Source: Choanephora cucurbitarum
Lineage: Eukaryota; Mucoromycota; Mucoromycetes; Mucorales; Choanephoraceae
NCBI GenBank assembly: GCA_025331435.1
Contig: JAIWNI010000018.1
Span: 248,001 to 312,000 of the forward strand
DNA: 64,000 bases
Direction: 5' to 3'
Shown here: positions 1 through 12,227 of the stretch, one piece after another
How positions within the stretch are numbered: position 1 is the first letter of the stretch
Layout of the letters: every line of letters starts with the position of its first letter
Translations under genes and position numbers: made by a program
Notes under the pieces: generated by a model
What the model was told of the DNA's origin: nothing
What the model saw: only the letters and a program-made list of their open reading frames with translations
Database searches by the model: none

Positions 1-66
1 TGACTGTGACTACTAGCAAATGGATTTTTCTTTTTTCTTCTTCTTTCACTCTACCTTTCAAAAATT

Positions 67-861
67 ATGAGTGAAACACAAGTACCTGGACTTTTGGTTA
101 TAAAGGAGTTTGTGAATGAATCGGAAGAATTAGAACTGATAGAAGCAGTGGATAAACAACCATGGTCTGGTTTAGGAATTGGGTAAGTTACACACACACA
201 CACACACACACATAAACAGTGTCTAATTCATATTAGACCTAACCCAGAATTAAAGAGAAGAACACAACAGTATGGGCATTTGTTTAGTTATCGATATAGG
301 TATGACTATCACTCAAATGGGTCACTCACTAAATTTTGCCACTAGAAAAGTATTAGAAGAGTATGGTCCACTGCCTGAATTCAGTCAACTGTTGGTAGAT
401 CGTATCATGCAACATCAACTTATGCCAAACACACCAAATCACTTACTTGTCAATGAATACAATGCCGGACAAGGCATTATGCCGCATATAGGTAAGTTTG
501 TATTTCAAGATTTGCACTGAGAAAAACTAAACCTGTCAACAGATGCACCTGCCTTATTTGGTCCAGTCATTCTTTCACTTTCTCTGTTGTCTGATTGCAT
601 CATGAAATTCACGTTGGAAGAGAAGGAAGTGGATATTGTATTACGTAAGTCAATGTGTGCCTGACATCGATCTGATCTAGTAACCATGACAACACAGCAC
701 GTCGATCTATAGCTGTCTTAACAGGTGATGCAAGATACAAGTATAAACACAGCATATCAAAAGATTTGATAGAGACTACACCTGATGACACACTGATCCA
801 TAGAGATAGACGTGTCTCATTCACCTTTAGAGAAATCATTGCTTGGGAAGTTCCTTCTTGA
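67..861 (+). CDS. AlkB-family 2-oxoglutarate/Fe(II) dioxygenase, ALKBH8-like
   Basis: Five exons (67-182, 237-299, 346-491, 543-644, 698-861) join in frame to 196 residues. The third exon carries NEYNAGQGIMPH and the fourth completes the iron-binding HxD as H-I-D. Later come LPRRSIAVLTGDARYKYKH and RRVSFTFR, which hold the distal iron histidine and the 2-oxoglutarate-binding arginines. This block resembles the AlkB domain of ALKBH8, which in animals modifies wobble uridine in tRNA. The RRM and methyltransferase domains that flank it in animal ALKBH8 are absent, so this is a stand-alone oxygenase. Substrate (tRNA or another nucleic acid) is inferred only. The start is the first ATG after a pyrimidine-rich leader. 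Intron 1 contains an (CA)n tract. Confidence 0.85.
191..212. repeat. (CA)11 microsatellite in intron 1 of the AlkB gene
   Basis: Uninterrupted CA dinucleotide repeat directly after the GTAAGTTA donor of the first intron. It may be length-polymorphic between strains. Confidence 0.9.
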
Positions 862-1298
862 TTTACACATACCCTAGATACTATTATATACACACATGAA
901 ATGCATGAGTACAGATCCTTTGATCATTTTACTGCCTTTTCTTTCACTGTGATAAATTCTTTATTTTCAATGAAATCCTATTGAAATGACATCAATATGA
1001 TGTGGGCAAATACTTGAATCATTTTATACATGTTGGCTATTCAGATCAACGCGTTATTTTCTTACCTATTTTTTGAAAAGAATTGGGGGGACAATGTAGA
1101 GCTTAAAGAAAAAAAAATGGTTAAGGATTATGCAGATCAGATCATGGATGATAGCTTATTGATCTTAACAACATTCAAGCGGCGGTTGGGGCCACTAAAT
1201 AAGCAGGGGATTTTTTTTTCCCCGCAAAAAAAAATGACATTTATAAATTTTTTTTTCTCGTCTTTTTTTTTTTTTTTCTTTTCTTATATTGCATAATC
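862..1298. other. Intergenic: AlkB 3' flank and SAM50 promoter
   Basis: No gene recognised. The second half is a poly(T)-rich leader that ends right before the SAM50 ATG, typical of promoters in this window. The open frame 1030-1296 has low-complexity composition and no family resemblance. Confidence 0.6.
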
Positions 1299-2885
1299 AT
1301 GTCTAATACAACAGAAACACCACTTCCAAAGGTAAAGAACCACTATCAAGTATTGCTTCTTAGTGTGAAGATAGCCAACAGAAGAAGAAATGTTGACTCT
1401 TCTGATAGAACGTACCTGCTGAAGCACCACTTCGTGTCAACACTTTGCGTATCTTGGGTACCAATATCACACGTCATTCTTTTCTCAACAGTGTGACCAA
1501 CACCGTCTTTGGTGCCAACACAACCGAAGAAGTCATGCAACAAGTACAAGCAATGGCCAATCAGTTACAGAAGCATGATATTTTTGAAGAAATCAAGGTT
1601 TATCTCGATACAAACCGTGAAGTGACAGATACAGTGGATGTTACACTTCATTTAAAGGAAAAGGATAAGGGATTGTTTGAGACCAATATCAATGTTGGCA
1701 ATAACCAAGCTGAACTGGTAAAGTAGAATGGTATTCATCAAGATAGATAACTTATTCTTTTTTTTTTGGGATTAGAATGGTGGTGTTGGTTTGCGTAATG
1801 TGTTTGGTGGTGCTGAATCTCTTTTGGCCAGTTTCTCATTTGGTAACCGTACAAGAGCAGCTGTTGAAGTAAGTTTGAAAGGCAAATAGAAATTTAAGAA
1901 GTTTGACTGAAATGGCTTTAGGGTGCTTTTGAAACACCTTTCCGTGGTAGTGCTAATGCTAAAGTTGGCTTGTTTGTCAATGGATCCATTCGTGACTATT
2001 CTCAAATCAACGCATTTAAGGAATCATCAAAGACAACTGGTATTCGATTCAAGGGATTGACAACTTTTGGTCGACATGAACTTGCTTATGCTGTCACACA
2101 CAAAGATTTACTTGCTTTATCTAAGGCATCTAGTCTGTAAGCCTTTTTTTTTAAAAAAAAAAAGAGAGAAAAGAAAGGGGAATAACTGAATCTTTTTTTT
2201 TTTTTGGGATAAATTCATTAGTGTACGTACTCATTCTGGTGATCATAAGAAACATGCTGTTCTTCACTCTTTTATTCGTGATCACCGTGATAGTGTGACT
2301 CTTCCTACAGAAGGTCATTACATTGGCATCTTCCAAGAATTGGCAGGCTTAGGTGGTAAGGGCGATGCTAGCTTCTTAAAGCATGAACTCAATGCCTCTG
2401 TTCATCAACCTTTGACCAGCGACAAACTGGTTGTCTTCAGCAGCTCTGTCCGTGCAGGTTTGATCTCAACCATGAACGAGCCTAAAGAGATTCCTTTGAC
2501 CGATCGTTTCTATCTGGGTGGTCCCCTTTCTGTCCGTGGTTTTAAGATGGGCGGTATTGGTGAGAGAGAAGGAAATGATGCTGTGGGTGGTGAGGCCTAT
2601 TGGGCAGCTGGTGCCAGTTTGGTTGCTCGTCTGCCTGGATCAGATCATGTCAAGGCTCATGCATTTGCTAATGCCGGTAGTATTGTCACACAAGCTCAAG
2701 GTGTACCCTTGGGTGAGACCATCAAGACCTTGAGTGAGACAAGTCGTTCCTCTGTTGGTTTTGGTTTGATCTTCCATCATCCTATCGCTCGTATTGAAGC
2801 TAATTACTGTATACCTGTGAGATATAGCGCAACTGATTTACCTGAACCTAAACTTCAATTTGGTTTTGGTGTGAACTTTTTGTAA
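1299..2885 (+). CDS. SAM50: SAM50/Omp85 outer-membrane beta-barrel (sorting and assembly machinery core)
   Basis: Exons 1299-1331, 1409-1717, 1776-1868, 1922-2136 and 2222-2885 give a 437-residue protein. The N-terminal part (about residues 15-110) reads as one POTRA-like segment, with LRVNTLRILGTNITRHSFL followed by an alpha/beta region. The rest is the bacterial-surface-antigen barrel, with FYLGGPLSVRGFKMGGIG (the conserved L6-loop RGF motif of Omp85 proteins) and a C-terminal beta-signal ending GFGVNFL. Sam50 inserts beta-barrel proteins (Tom40, porin) into the mitochondrial outer membrane. Its length fits the fungal family (roughly 430-480). The first exon is only 11 codons; the exon 2 acceptor was chosen because it restores phase and removes a stop. 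Confidence 0.92.
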
Positions 2886-2978
2886 TTCTAATTAAAAAAA
2901 ATCTAATATTTCGCTTTGGCATTTTGATAACTTTAAGTACGGTATGGAATTTGGTGATGTTTTCAATTATGTCAAGTG

Positions 2979-2985
2979 TATAAAA
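2979..2985 (+). promoter_or_regulatory. TATA box of the secreted repeat protein gene
   Basis: TATAAAA lies 58 bp upstream of the ATG at 3037, the same spacing as at several other TATA-bearing genes in this window. It supports starting the gene at 3037 rather than at the upstream in-frame ATG (2944). Confidence 0.6.
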
Positions 2986-3036
2986 TGTCGAATGATAGCC
3001 TTGCTTTTTTTTTTTTCTTCAGTTCCCCAAATCAGA

Positions 3037-3809
3037 ATGAAGTCTTCATTTTTGATTCTTTCGGCCATTGCCACAGCTCATGCTGCCTTGGTTCTTCCTC
3101 CATACCCAAATCCTTATGTAAGTACTCGTAACTACGGTTGCCGTCACCATAGTTCTAGTGTTGAACACTACACCGGTGATTACACAAGTTATACCCGTAC
3201 TGCTAGCTGGTACTCTGAACATGACTGTTCTGAATATGCCTCCTCCCCACCTTATGGATACCCTACCCCATACCCTTATCCCATTCCCTTTCCTGGCTCT
3301 ACTATCATAGATCCCATCCCAATTGATCCCATCCCAATTGATCCTATTCCAGTTGATCCTATTCCAGTTCATCCTAACCCAGTTGATCCTGTTGTTGACC
3401 CTGTACCTGGAGACGGAGTTGCCTGTATTGCTCTTTACTATCCATGGTAATGTATCATCTATTGAACGAAACATAAACTTACGTTCTTCCTTTTCTTTTG
3501 TAAAAAAAAAAATAGCCCTGAAGTCTGTCCTGATAACTGTGTTCGTCCCACCAACTCTCCTTGTCCATTCGCAACAAGACCTACTTGCCCACCTGAAGTC
3601 TGTGCTGCTGTCTTGTGTGCTGCTGAGCCAGTCAAGCCTTGTCCTGCTGATTGTTTGTATGGATGTGATTATATCAGTAAGTTTCTATTTAAGAAAAAAT
3701 CATATTAGTCATATTCATTCTTATTTCTTTAATAGACCAAAGCAACCCTTGTTGTGATTTCTTGGGTAAGCCTGTCTGCAAAGCTCCACCTGCCATTGGT
3801 ATTGCCTAA
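3037..3809 (+). CDS. Small secreted proline-repeat, cysteine-rich protein
   Basis: Exons 3037-3446, 3516-3676 and 3736-3809 give 214 residues. I do not recognise a family. Residues 1 to about 18 (MKSSFLILSAIATAHAA) form a clear signal peptide. A Tyr/Ser-rich segment and a PYPYPIPFP stretch follow. Next is a tandem pentapeptide array (DPIPI, DPIPI, DPIPV, DPIPV, HPNPV, DPV). The C-terminal third is cysteine-rich, with spaced CPEVC, CPADCLYGC and CC motifs and more than a dozen cysteines. No transmembrane segment follows the signal peptide, so a secreted or cell-wall-associated product is likely. Function is unknown; an effector-like or structural wall role is possible but not shown. The TATA box 58 bp upstream suggests strong or regulated expression. 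Confidence 0.75.
3310..3399. repeat. 15-bp tandem repeat encoding DPIPI/V pentapeptides
   Basis: About six units of a 15-bp sequence (type GATCCCATCCCAATT), the first copies nearly identical and the later ones diverging. They encode the DPIPx array of the secreted protein and are a likely site of repeat-number change. Confidence 0.85.
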
Positions 3810-4152
3810 ATCATACCATAATAAAGAAATAAAAAAAAAAAGACAAAGAGATATGCTTCTTTGCTTTTTTTTTTGTTGTTGTCAAACGTTTAAGTTAATT
3901 TACATTCACAACAACAGTTGTAGTCTATATATATATTTGAGTATAAGCATTATCAGTCATGGTTTAAATACATAGTTTATTTGAGGCCTACTTGCATTTT
4001 TTGTAACTGACATTGCTCATCTTAATTTTATTTAAGCTATTCCCCCCCCCCCCTTCTTCTTGTAGTAAACTCAAATTAGACTTTTTCTTCTAAAAAGAAA
4101 TGTTGTAAACACGAATTATGTTTATTGGAACAAAGGGTCTTTTGTTACTGCT
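3810..4152. other. Convergent intergenic spacer with C12 tract
   Basis: No gene seen. It separates the ends of two convergent genes, holds AATAAA-like sites near 3820-3830, and includes a run of 12 C at 4042-4053. Confidence 0.6.
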
Positions 4153-5463
4153 TTAGGTGAAATATTTCTTCATAGCAGCATCTAAATCAGCTCTACCTAT
4201 CTCAACAGCTATCTTGTTGTATTTTTCGCGTTCTCGTTTGTATTCGTCAGAGAAAGTTGTTTGGTCCCGTAAAGAATCTAAAATGATTTCAGTATACAGT
4301 GATCATTCCTCTTCTCTTCTCTCTTTTTTTTTCTAAACCTCATACTTACCTAAAGTAATTGAAGATGGTCCCTCCACCATACCTTGTTGAAGTGCCAGCA
4401 TAATTTGCGCTATAGATTACACAGGGTAAGTGAAAAGAAAAGGGAATTGTATCAAGTGACTTTACTGTTTTTAGTGGTGTCTGTCAATAAGATGAGTGAA
4501 GTATCTACCACTGTTTTCATAGGAACATGAGGCATCTTCAAGGCCAAATCATAATAAGGATCATATTCTTTGTTTGACTTCGCAGCTATCATCATGTCCG
4601 TTTCTTGAAGAAGAGAATAAGTCAAAGATAGAGTTTGATAAAAAAAAATCCAGTGATACTTTACCCACCCATTCTGGACAAAGAGCATTGACACGAACTT
4701 GACAGATTTCAGGCATGAGTGTAAATGAACGTGTATATGAAATAACTGCATTTTTAGAAGCACAATAAGTAGCAAAGTTCCTACATGAAAACTAATAAGA
4801 ATAATGAGAGGATATAATTTGGATTGTTCTATCACATTACGGAACAGAAGCAAGACCAGCCACAGAAGCTATATGTACAATAGAACCTCCTCCACGTTTT
4901 GCTAGATGAAGAAGAGCCACTCGAGTTCCTTTGATGAGACCAGCTACGTTGACATTCATCATTCTGTCATCTATCTCATCTTTTGGTGTCTCATATGAGT
5001 TAACTGATAGACACTAGACTGTCAAGACATACCTTCCATCAAATCAAAGGCAGAACGCTCATTGGTGATAACAGCAGCACCCAAGACAACACACTAGAGT
5101 GAGAGGGTGAGATTGAGTTCCTCCAAAAAAAAAGAAAGGAAAATGACATACATCTACACCACCAAATTGCTTTTCAGCAAACTGAAATAACGCTTTGTTG
5201 TCCTTGTATTTTGTGACATCTGTCTTTAAGAAAGTGGCTACTTGACCTTGATGTCTATGATACAAGATGAATAATAGTAACAGGAAAGATATGAAAGAAA
5301 CCCTTTACTTTTCATTCAATTCATCTGCTGTTTGTTGTCCCTGAACAAGGATATCACCAATCACTACTTTGGCACCTAACTCAACTAATCTAGTGGCAAT
5401 GGCTTTACCAATGCCTCTAGCAGCACCCGTCAATACAGCTACTTTACCCTGAACAGATTCCAT
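4153..5463 (-). CDS. Short-chain dehydrogenase/reductase, 15-hydroxyprostaglandin dehydrogenase-like
   Basis: Read from ATG at 5463, with about eight short exons. The N-terminus MESVQGKVAVLTGAARGIG carries the SDR cofactor glycine motif TGxxxGIG, followed by GDI at the end of beta-2. The exon near 4860-4930 gives GGSIVHIASVAGLASV, with the catalytic serine. The next exon gives NFATYCASKNAV with the YxxxK catalytic pair, then VNALCPEW. The C-terminus is helical and charged, ending KKYFT. The arrangement resembles NAD-dependent 15-PGDH-like SDRs, which oxidise secondary alcohols; the true substrate cannot be told. The ending lacks a peroxisomal signal, so a cytosolic location is likely. Confidence 0.82.
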
Positions 5464-5641
5464 GATAAAACAAAAGAAAAAAAGAAAAACAAAAATCTTG
5501 TACGTATTTTAATGCAGCTCGAAACGATCAAATGAAACGTATATTTCCGATATAAAGGTTACCAAACAAGTAAACCTTCTTTCTTTTTTTATTTATTGAT
5601 TCAAAAAAAAACAATAACAAAGAGGAAAGGTTAGTATTACT

Positions 5642-7870
<2,229 letters not shown>

Positions 7871-8559
7871 TTGTCTATTAAAAAAAAAATTAAATGAAAG
7901 AAGGAGAGAGCGTAAATAAAAAGAACGACGGTACTCTAAATTCAGACGGGTTCAAACAATGAATGCTTTCCGAGCCGCACTCTTAAAATAAAGCTTCTTT
8001 AATCATTCGAATTCTTTGTCCAAGACAGGCAAGAGTTGACTTGGTTTGAACCTAAAGTCAACACACCGTAATTATATGACAATGAGTTACATTCATGCTT
8101 GTTTATATGAGGAAACGATCATAGACAAACGAGATGAAGAGAGAGAGGATGTATAGAGTAAATTAATAAAGTCTTCATATGATCTCGTCAGGTTGGTGAT
8201 CTCAATGCTTTATCCAATCAAATGATGCAGAAATGTAGTCAAAGCAATCTTTTGTTTGCCCAAATGACTTTCTCTTTCAGGCAATTTGTTGATCAGTTTA
8301 GTAGGATTATGTCTACTCCTCTGTAAGATATAGAAAAAAACAAATAGAGCAAACACACATTGTTCATCTGTAAGAATGACGGCATCTGATAGAAACTGAA
8401 TTGACAACTCCAAAACGGAATAGTGTCGATATAGTAGATAATTTACTACAATATCTAAGAAAAGACTTCATAGCTAGAGAGAGAGGGGGAGGGGCTAGAT
8501 CACCATGAAATTTATTTTTATACTTCGGAGAACAATCCTAATGAATAAAACAACGGTTA
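7871..8559. other. Intergenic upstream of PAP1 with an orphan reading frame
   Basis: Contains the PAP1 promoter and a minus-strand open frame (8210-8413, 67 codons; includes LINKLPERESHLGKQKIALT) that I cannot assign. It has an amphipathic, protein-like composition but no clear start context, so I do not call it a gene. Confidence 0.4.
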
Positions 8560-9524
8560 AACCAAACGGAAAGATTGTTTGCGCATTTTTAAAGAAGAAA
8601 ATTACAGTGAAGCAAAAAGCTTGGTGCATAAGTTGTGCATGCACTAAATACGTGTATTTTATTATATAGCTACAAAATATCTACAGAGGCCTCGAGAATT
8701 GCCGCGAAGAATTTCGTTGCAAGCGCCTGCAGTTTCAGATGTCAATACCCCTTCTTGAAGCTGCTATCTCTTTCAAGCTTGCTTTTGCATACAGACCAAA
8801 GCTGCTCAATAGCATTCAACTCAGCTGAAGATATATACACTTATACCCTCGGCTCTCAATAAGGTTCTGCATATCCTGATGCTTGTACATAGGAACATTA
8901 TCCATTTTCAAACAATAACCATAAAATCCCTCGTGTCGGTTCATTACCTCTAAAACATTGTCAACCATAAATTCTCTATGCTCCTCACTAAAAGTAAGTG
9001 GTCTATCTACTGACCTGACATTACCAGAAGCTCTTTGAATAAAATCTTGAGGAGCCATACTGCCTTTTTTTTTTGACCAAGTTTTGTGCTGTCCGAACAT
9101 TGATGTTAAGGTGATTCGCAGCAGCACGAGCACTCATTTCCTTTTCTTTGACAAAGGGAAAAGAAGAAAATTTGCCTTCTCAGTATCTTTGTAGTGTTTA
9201 TATAGCTTAGGTCTCTCAACTACTTGTGTTGGCTCTGTTGAAGCTTTGTTTCTCTCGTTTATTGGTTTTTTTTTTTGGTAGGCTTCAGACCAGTGTAGCT
9301 GTCATGATCTATTATGCCTTTCACAGGATGCATCTCGTTGTCGGCTTCTATTTCATACTTGAGGACTTTGTTACCTTGAATGTCATACTTGTTGCCTAAA
9401 CCATCTTCAAAGACAATGTTGAAAAAGTACACTAGCTAGATGCGCTAAGCTTATGCGCCAAACTTTTTTTCCAGTGGGTAATTTATTTATTTTAAAAGCG
9501 CGTAAATAATTTTTCCATTTAGTG
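8560..9524 (-). mobile_element. Decayed Tc1/mariner-type element, copy 1 (both ends preserved)
   Basis: About 965 bp flanked by TA on both sides (8558-8559 and 9525-9526). Terminal inverted repeats of about 70 bp are recognisable: the left end carries AACCAAACGGAAAG and CTTGGTGCATAAG, and the right end read in reverse gives CACTAAATGGAAAA and TTTGGCGCATAAG. Inside, the minus strand has broken transposase: a helix-turn-helix block (KMSARAAANHLNINVRTAQN), then DFIQRASGNVRSVDRPLTFSEEHREF. It then jumps to the catalytic core KMDNVPMYKHQDMQNLIESR and AELNAIEQLWSVCKSKL. The middle of the transposase is missing and there are stops and frameshifts, so it is non-autonomous and dead. Confidence 0.8.
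8690..9415 (-). pseudogene. Transposase remnant of copy 1
   Basis: Pieces in at least two frames run from an N-terminal segment (FEDGLGNKYDIQGNKVLKYE) through the helix-turn-helix to the DDE motifs MDN and IEQLW. An internal deletion joins VDNVLEVMNRHEGFYG directly to the second-aspartate region. In-frame stops lie on both sides of the helix-turn-helix. The layout is typical of Mucorales Tc1-like transposases of the DDE_3 type as I remember them. Confidence 0.75.
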
Positions 9525-9732
9525 TATGTACAAAGAGCTTAGGCGCTTATTTTTCGTGTAACTTGAATTAGAATAATAAAGACAATAGGTTAAATAAGCA
9601 TTTAGTGTACAAAATAATAACAGAAAAAAAAAGGGTTTTCTTGTAATGTATAGAAAGGAAGGAAAAAAGATAATGATGACAGTATTAACGAAGATGAGTT
9701 TCTTTAAGGTAAAGAATGGCGCGTATTTCAAG

Positions 9733-10841
9733 TTATTTGAGACGAATGACCATAACGCTCAAGTTGTCTGTGCTAAAATTGGCAAGGGCGTGATCCAATA
9801 GTTTTTGACTTGCTGCCTGGGGATCTTCTATATCCTTAATGAGATCAACAGCATCTTGGTCATCGCAAACATCCCATAACTATCCACAAATAAGGTTAAT
9901 AACAAAGCAATGGATAAGCACAAATGACTTACTCCATCACAGGCTAGAATCAAGAAATCATCATTTGGACCTAATTCAGTTTCAGTTGTAAAGGGATTTC
10001 CAACCACAAATTCTTTCATGACACTATCACCTAGGGATCGTGTGACAGCCAATACACCATTGACACGGTTGTTCATCATAAATCCACCAAGATCCATAAT
10101 ACGCTTTGCTTCTTGAGAATCAGATCCCTTGTGATCGTATGAGAGTCGAACTGCTTTGTTTTGGCGACTTTTATAAAATGTTGTCAATTTACTATCCATT
10201 TCTCTCTCTCTCTCTTATTTTTTTTAAAGTTATTATTATTCTGTATTACCTCAAGACAGCACGGGCATCACCCACATTACCAGTATATAGAATTCGCTAT
10301 AGTAATAATAATAATAATAATAAAGAGGCGCATTCTTTAGCCAATTGGCGTCACACAAGATTTTTTCCCTCTCTCTCTTCTCTTTATAAAACAAACCTTA
10401 TCACCCTCGACTTTTACAAATGCAACAATAGCAGTACAGCCAGAGAACTTGCCTTCCTTCTGATTCACTTCCTCATCAACAGCTAAAAAAGCTTTGTTTA
10501 GGATTTCTGGCACTGTTTCTTCTTCTGTACTTGTTTCAATAGCTTTTGCTAAAACCTATTGTATAAAGAGTTTTTTTTTTTATCACTTTAGAATTCGAAT
10601 ACTTTAGACGAATTCCCTCTCTTACTTTATCAAAATTGGCTCCACACCATTCTGCAGTTGCTTTGCCAGCATGGCCATCAAAGATAGCAAAGAATCCTTG
10701 ACGAGGCACACCCATATAATCAAAGACAAAACTATGAGCGTCTTCCATGGTTCTACGACAACGTTTATTACGGTCTTCACATACACCTAACTCAAAGCCA
10801 GGTGCTGTATGAGTGCTATTCGAATTCGTATTGTGTTGCAT
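9733..10841 (-). CDS. PTC1: PP2C protein phosphatase, Ptc1-like
   Basis: Start at 10841. The first exon gives [20 protein letters not shown] and [16 protein letters not shown], holding the N-terminal RTMEDAH motif and the metal-binding DGHAG. Later exons give [50 protein letters not shown] and [17 protein letters not shown], and the terminal [12 protein letters not shown] block with the last metal aspartate. The catalytic domain is complete and nearly the whole protein (about 290 residues) is PP2C domain. Yeast Ptc1 dephosphorylates Hog1 and other MAP kinases and acts in organelle inheritance; the same role here is inferred. About five introns are present, one with a (TAA)n repeat. The gene sits between the two decayed transposon copies. 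Confidence 0.9.
10293..10322. repeat. (TAA)10 microsatellite in a PTC1 intron
   Basis: Ten TAA units in the intron after the [12 protein letters not shown] exon, a candidate polymorphic marker. Confidence 0.85.
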
Positions 10842-10985
10842 CTATTTTGTATTCTAGGTTCTGTCTATGATAATAAATCTAGGGTACGTGTTTAAGTAAA
10901 CAGTCAAAAAATAATAAGAGAAAGAAAAAAAGAGAAATTTATTTTTAGAAAGTTTTACTATTTTTTTCTAACATGAAGAACAATT

Positions 10986-12194
10986 TTATTTAATTTTTTG
11001 AAGTTTCTTGTTGGCAAACTTAAGCTTAGTTTGTGTCCGATCGACATCAGCGTCAAGCTCATCCAACACCTGATTTTGTGTTTCAAGCTCATGACCTATA
11101 GAAATGCCCAATTGTCTCTGTCTAGCCAAAATAGCACTAAACTGCTGTATTTGCTGATCCTGATCATCCATCAATTGTTGTTGATGCACAACTAAACCTT
11201 CATTATCCAATCCTCGTGTGACTTCGGTTTCTTGAGCTGCCTTCTGTTGTTGTTGTTTCTGTAGGGCAGAACCAAAGGCTCTTCCATGACCTATTGTATG
11301 GGCTCGTTTAGGCGCTTCTTTCATTGCCTCACCGTTTTGAGCCGGGAATCCGTAGTTGACAGTTTCATCCCCATAAAACAGAGATTTTCGGTCATCCAAA
11401 TATTTATTAGCTGCTGTTGTTGCTCGATTGATTTGGTATGTTGAGTCATGATTACTGTTGGTCTTGTTCTGGGTATTGTTGGATGAGTTATAGAGCAAAT
11501 CTTGATCCTGTTGTCGTCCTGTACTTGCCAACTTGAGTAAGGCATCTTTCTCGTCTCTTAATGTGGCCAACATATCCTGTCGACGTCTCAGTTCTCCTTC
11601 AGCAGTGATTGAAGCTAAGCCAGCAAGACCTGCTTCAAGGTTGGACAGTCGACTGGATAGAGTCATCAACAGCTTTTTGGCTTGTACTGTACAGTTATGA
11701 GAGGCGGAGATTTCATGACGTGCCATGTGCGTGGATTTCTTGTTGATCAACGATCGAATCTCTCGAGCTGTATCGAGCATGGTGGTATATTCATCTAACC
11801 AGCTTTCAGATGTGTAGGATGTAGAGGCATCTAATGATCGTCCAGTTGGAATAGCTAAAAACTCTTTCCAGACATCTGTCAGACGCCAACGATCATCCCG
11901 ACTACTGAGAATACCACGCAAATAATCTTCTAGTCCCTGTCGTCTTTCTTCGATCTTTTCAGGATCTGAGAATGTTGAGGGAAAGAAACGCTTGCCTGGT
12001 AACTTTGTGGGTGTTGGCTGTTTGGGGAAGATACTACGAAACTGAGCATCCAACTTGCTAAACTCTGAATAACGTTTCCATACAACCCAGTTACGGACAG
12101 CTGCATGGACTTCTACTTTGTAAACCACATGGGGCTTAGGCACGCTTCTTATCTGTGTCTCTCTTATGAAAATAGCTTGGATGATTTCAGACAT
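10986..12194 (-). CDS. VAM7: PX-domain Qc-SNARE, Vam7-like
   Basis: A single uninterrupted 402-codon exon, unusual beside its intron-rich neighbours. Residues about 1-115 are a PX domain (VVYKVEVHAAVRNWVVWKRY, then LPGKRFFP and the RRQGLEDYLRGIL helix) that binds PtdIns3P. The middle holds a helical region and a low-complexity linker. Residues about 335-402 form a heptad-rich SNARE motif (QQIQQFSAILARQRQLGISI, HELETQNQVLDELDADVDRT) with a central glutamine layer. There is no transmembrane segment, matching Vam7, which joins vacuolar membranes through PX and the HOPS complex for homotypic vacuole fusion. The ATG is followed directly by the PX domain, so the start is secure. A transposon end lies within about 100 bp upstream. 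Confidence 0.9.
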   Translation of the reverse strand: MSEIIQAIFIRETQIRSVPKPHVVYKVEVHAAVRNWVVWKRYSEFSKLDAQFRSIFPKQPTPTKLPGKRFFPSTFSDPEKIEERRQGLEDYLRGILSSRDDRWRLTDVWKEFLAIPTGRSLDASTSYTSESWLDEYTTMLDTAREIRSLINKKSTHMARHEISASHNCTVQAKKLLMTLSSRLSNLEAGLAGLASITAEGELRRRQDMLATLRDEKDALLKLASTGRQQDQDLLYNSSNNTQNKTNSNHDSTYQINRATTAANKYLDDRKSLFYGDETVNYGFPAQNGEAMKEAPKRAHTIGHGRAFGSALQKQQQQKAAQETEVTRGLDNEGLVVHQQQLMDDQDQQIQQFSAILARQRQLGISIGHELETQNQVLDELDADVDRTQTKLKFANKKLQKIK

Positions 12195-12227
12195 ACTTCA
12201 TTAATATTAATAATGATAGGAGAAAGA

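Noticed and set aside
1030..1296. 88-codon open frame before SAM50
   Set aside because: Ends in poly(Phe) from a T-run and has no recognisable family; it is most likely promoter sequence.
3046..3474. Minus-strand open frame with NRINWNRINWD repeats
   Set aside because: Antisense shadow of the DPIPI repeat; the plus strand has a signal peptide, TATA box and consistent splicing.
7930..8060. GGTTCAAA-like sequence considered as a tRNA B box
   Set aside because: No acceptor stem, D-arm or anticodon arm could be folded around it; no tRNA was found in the window.
8210..8413. 67-codon minus-strand frame between PAP1 and transposon copy 1
   Set aside because: Protein-like in composition but unassignable, without splice partners or a promoter signal; left as an orphan in the intergenic note.
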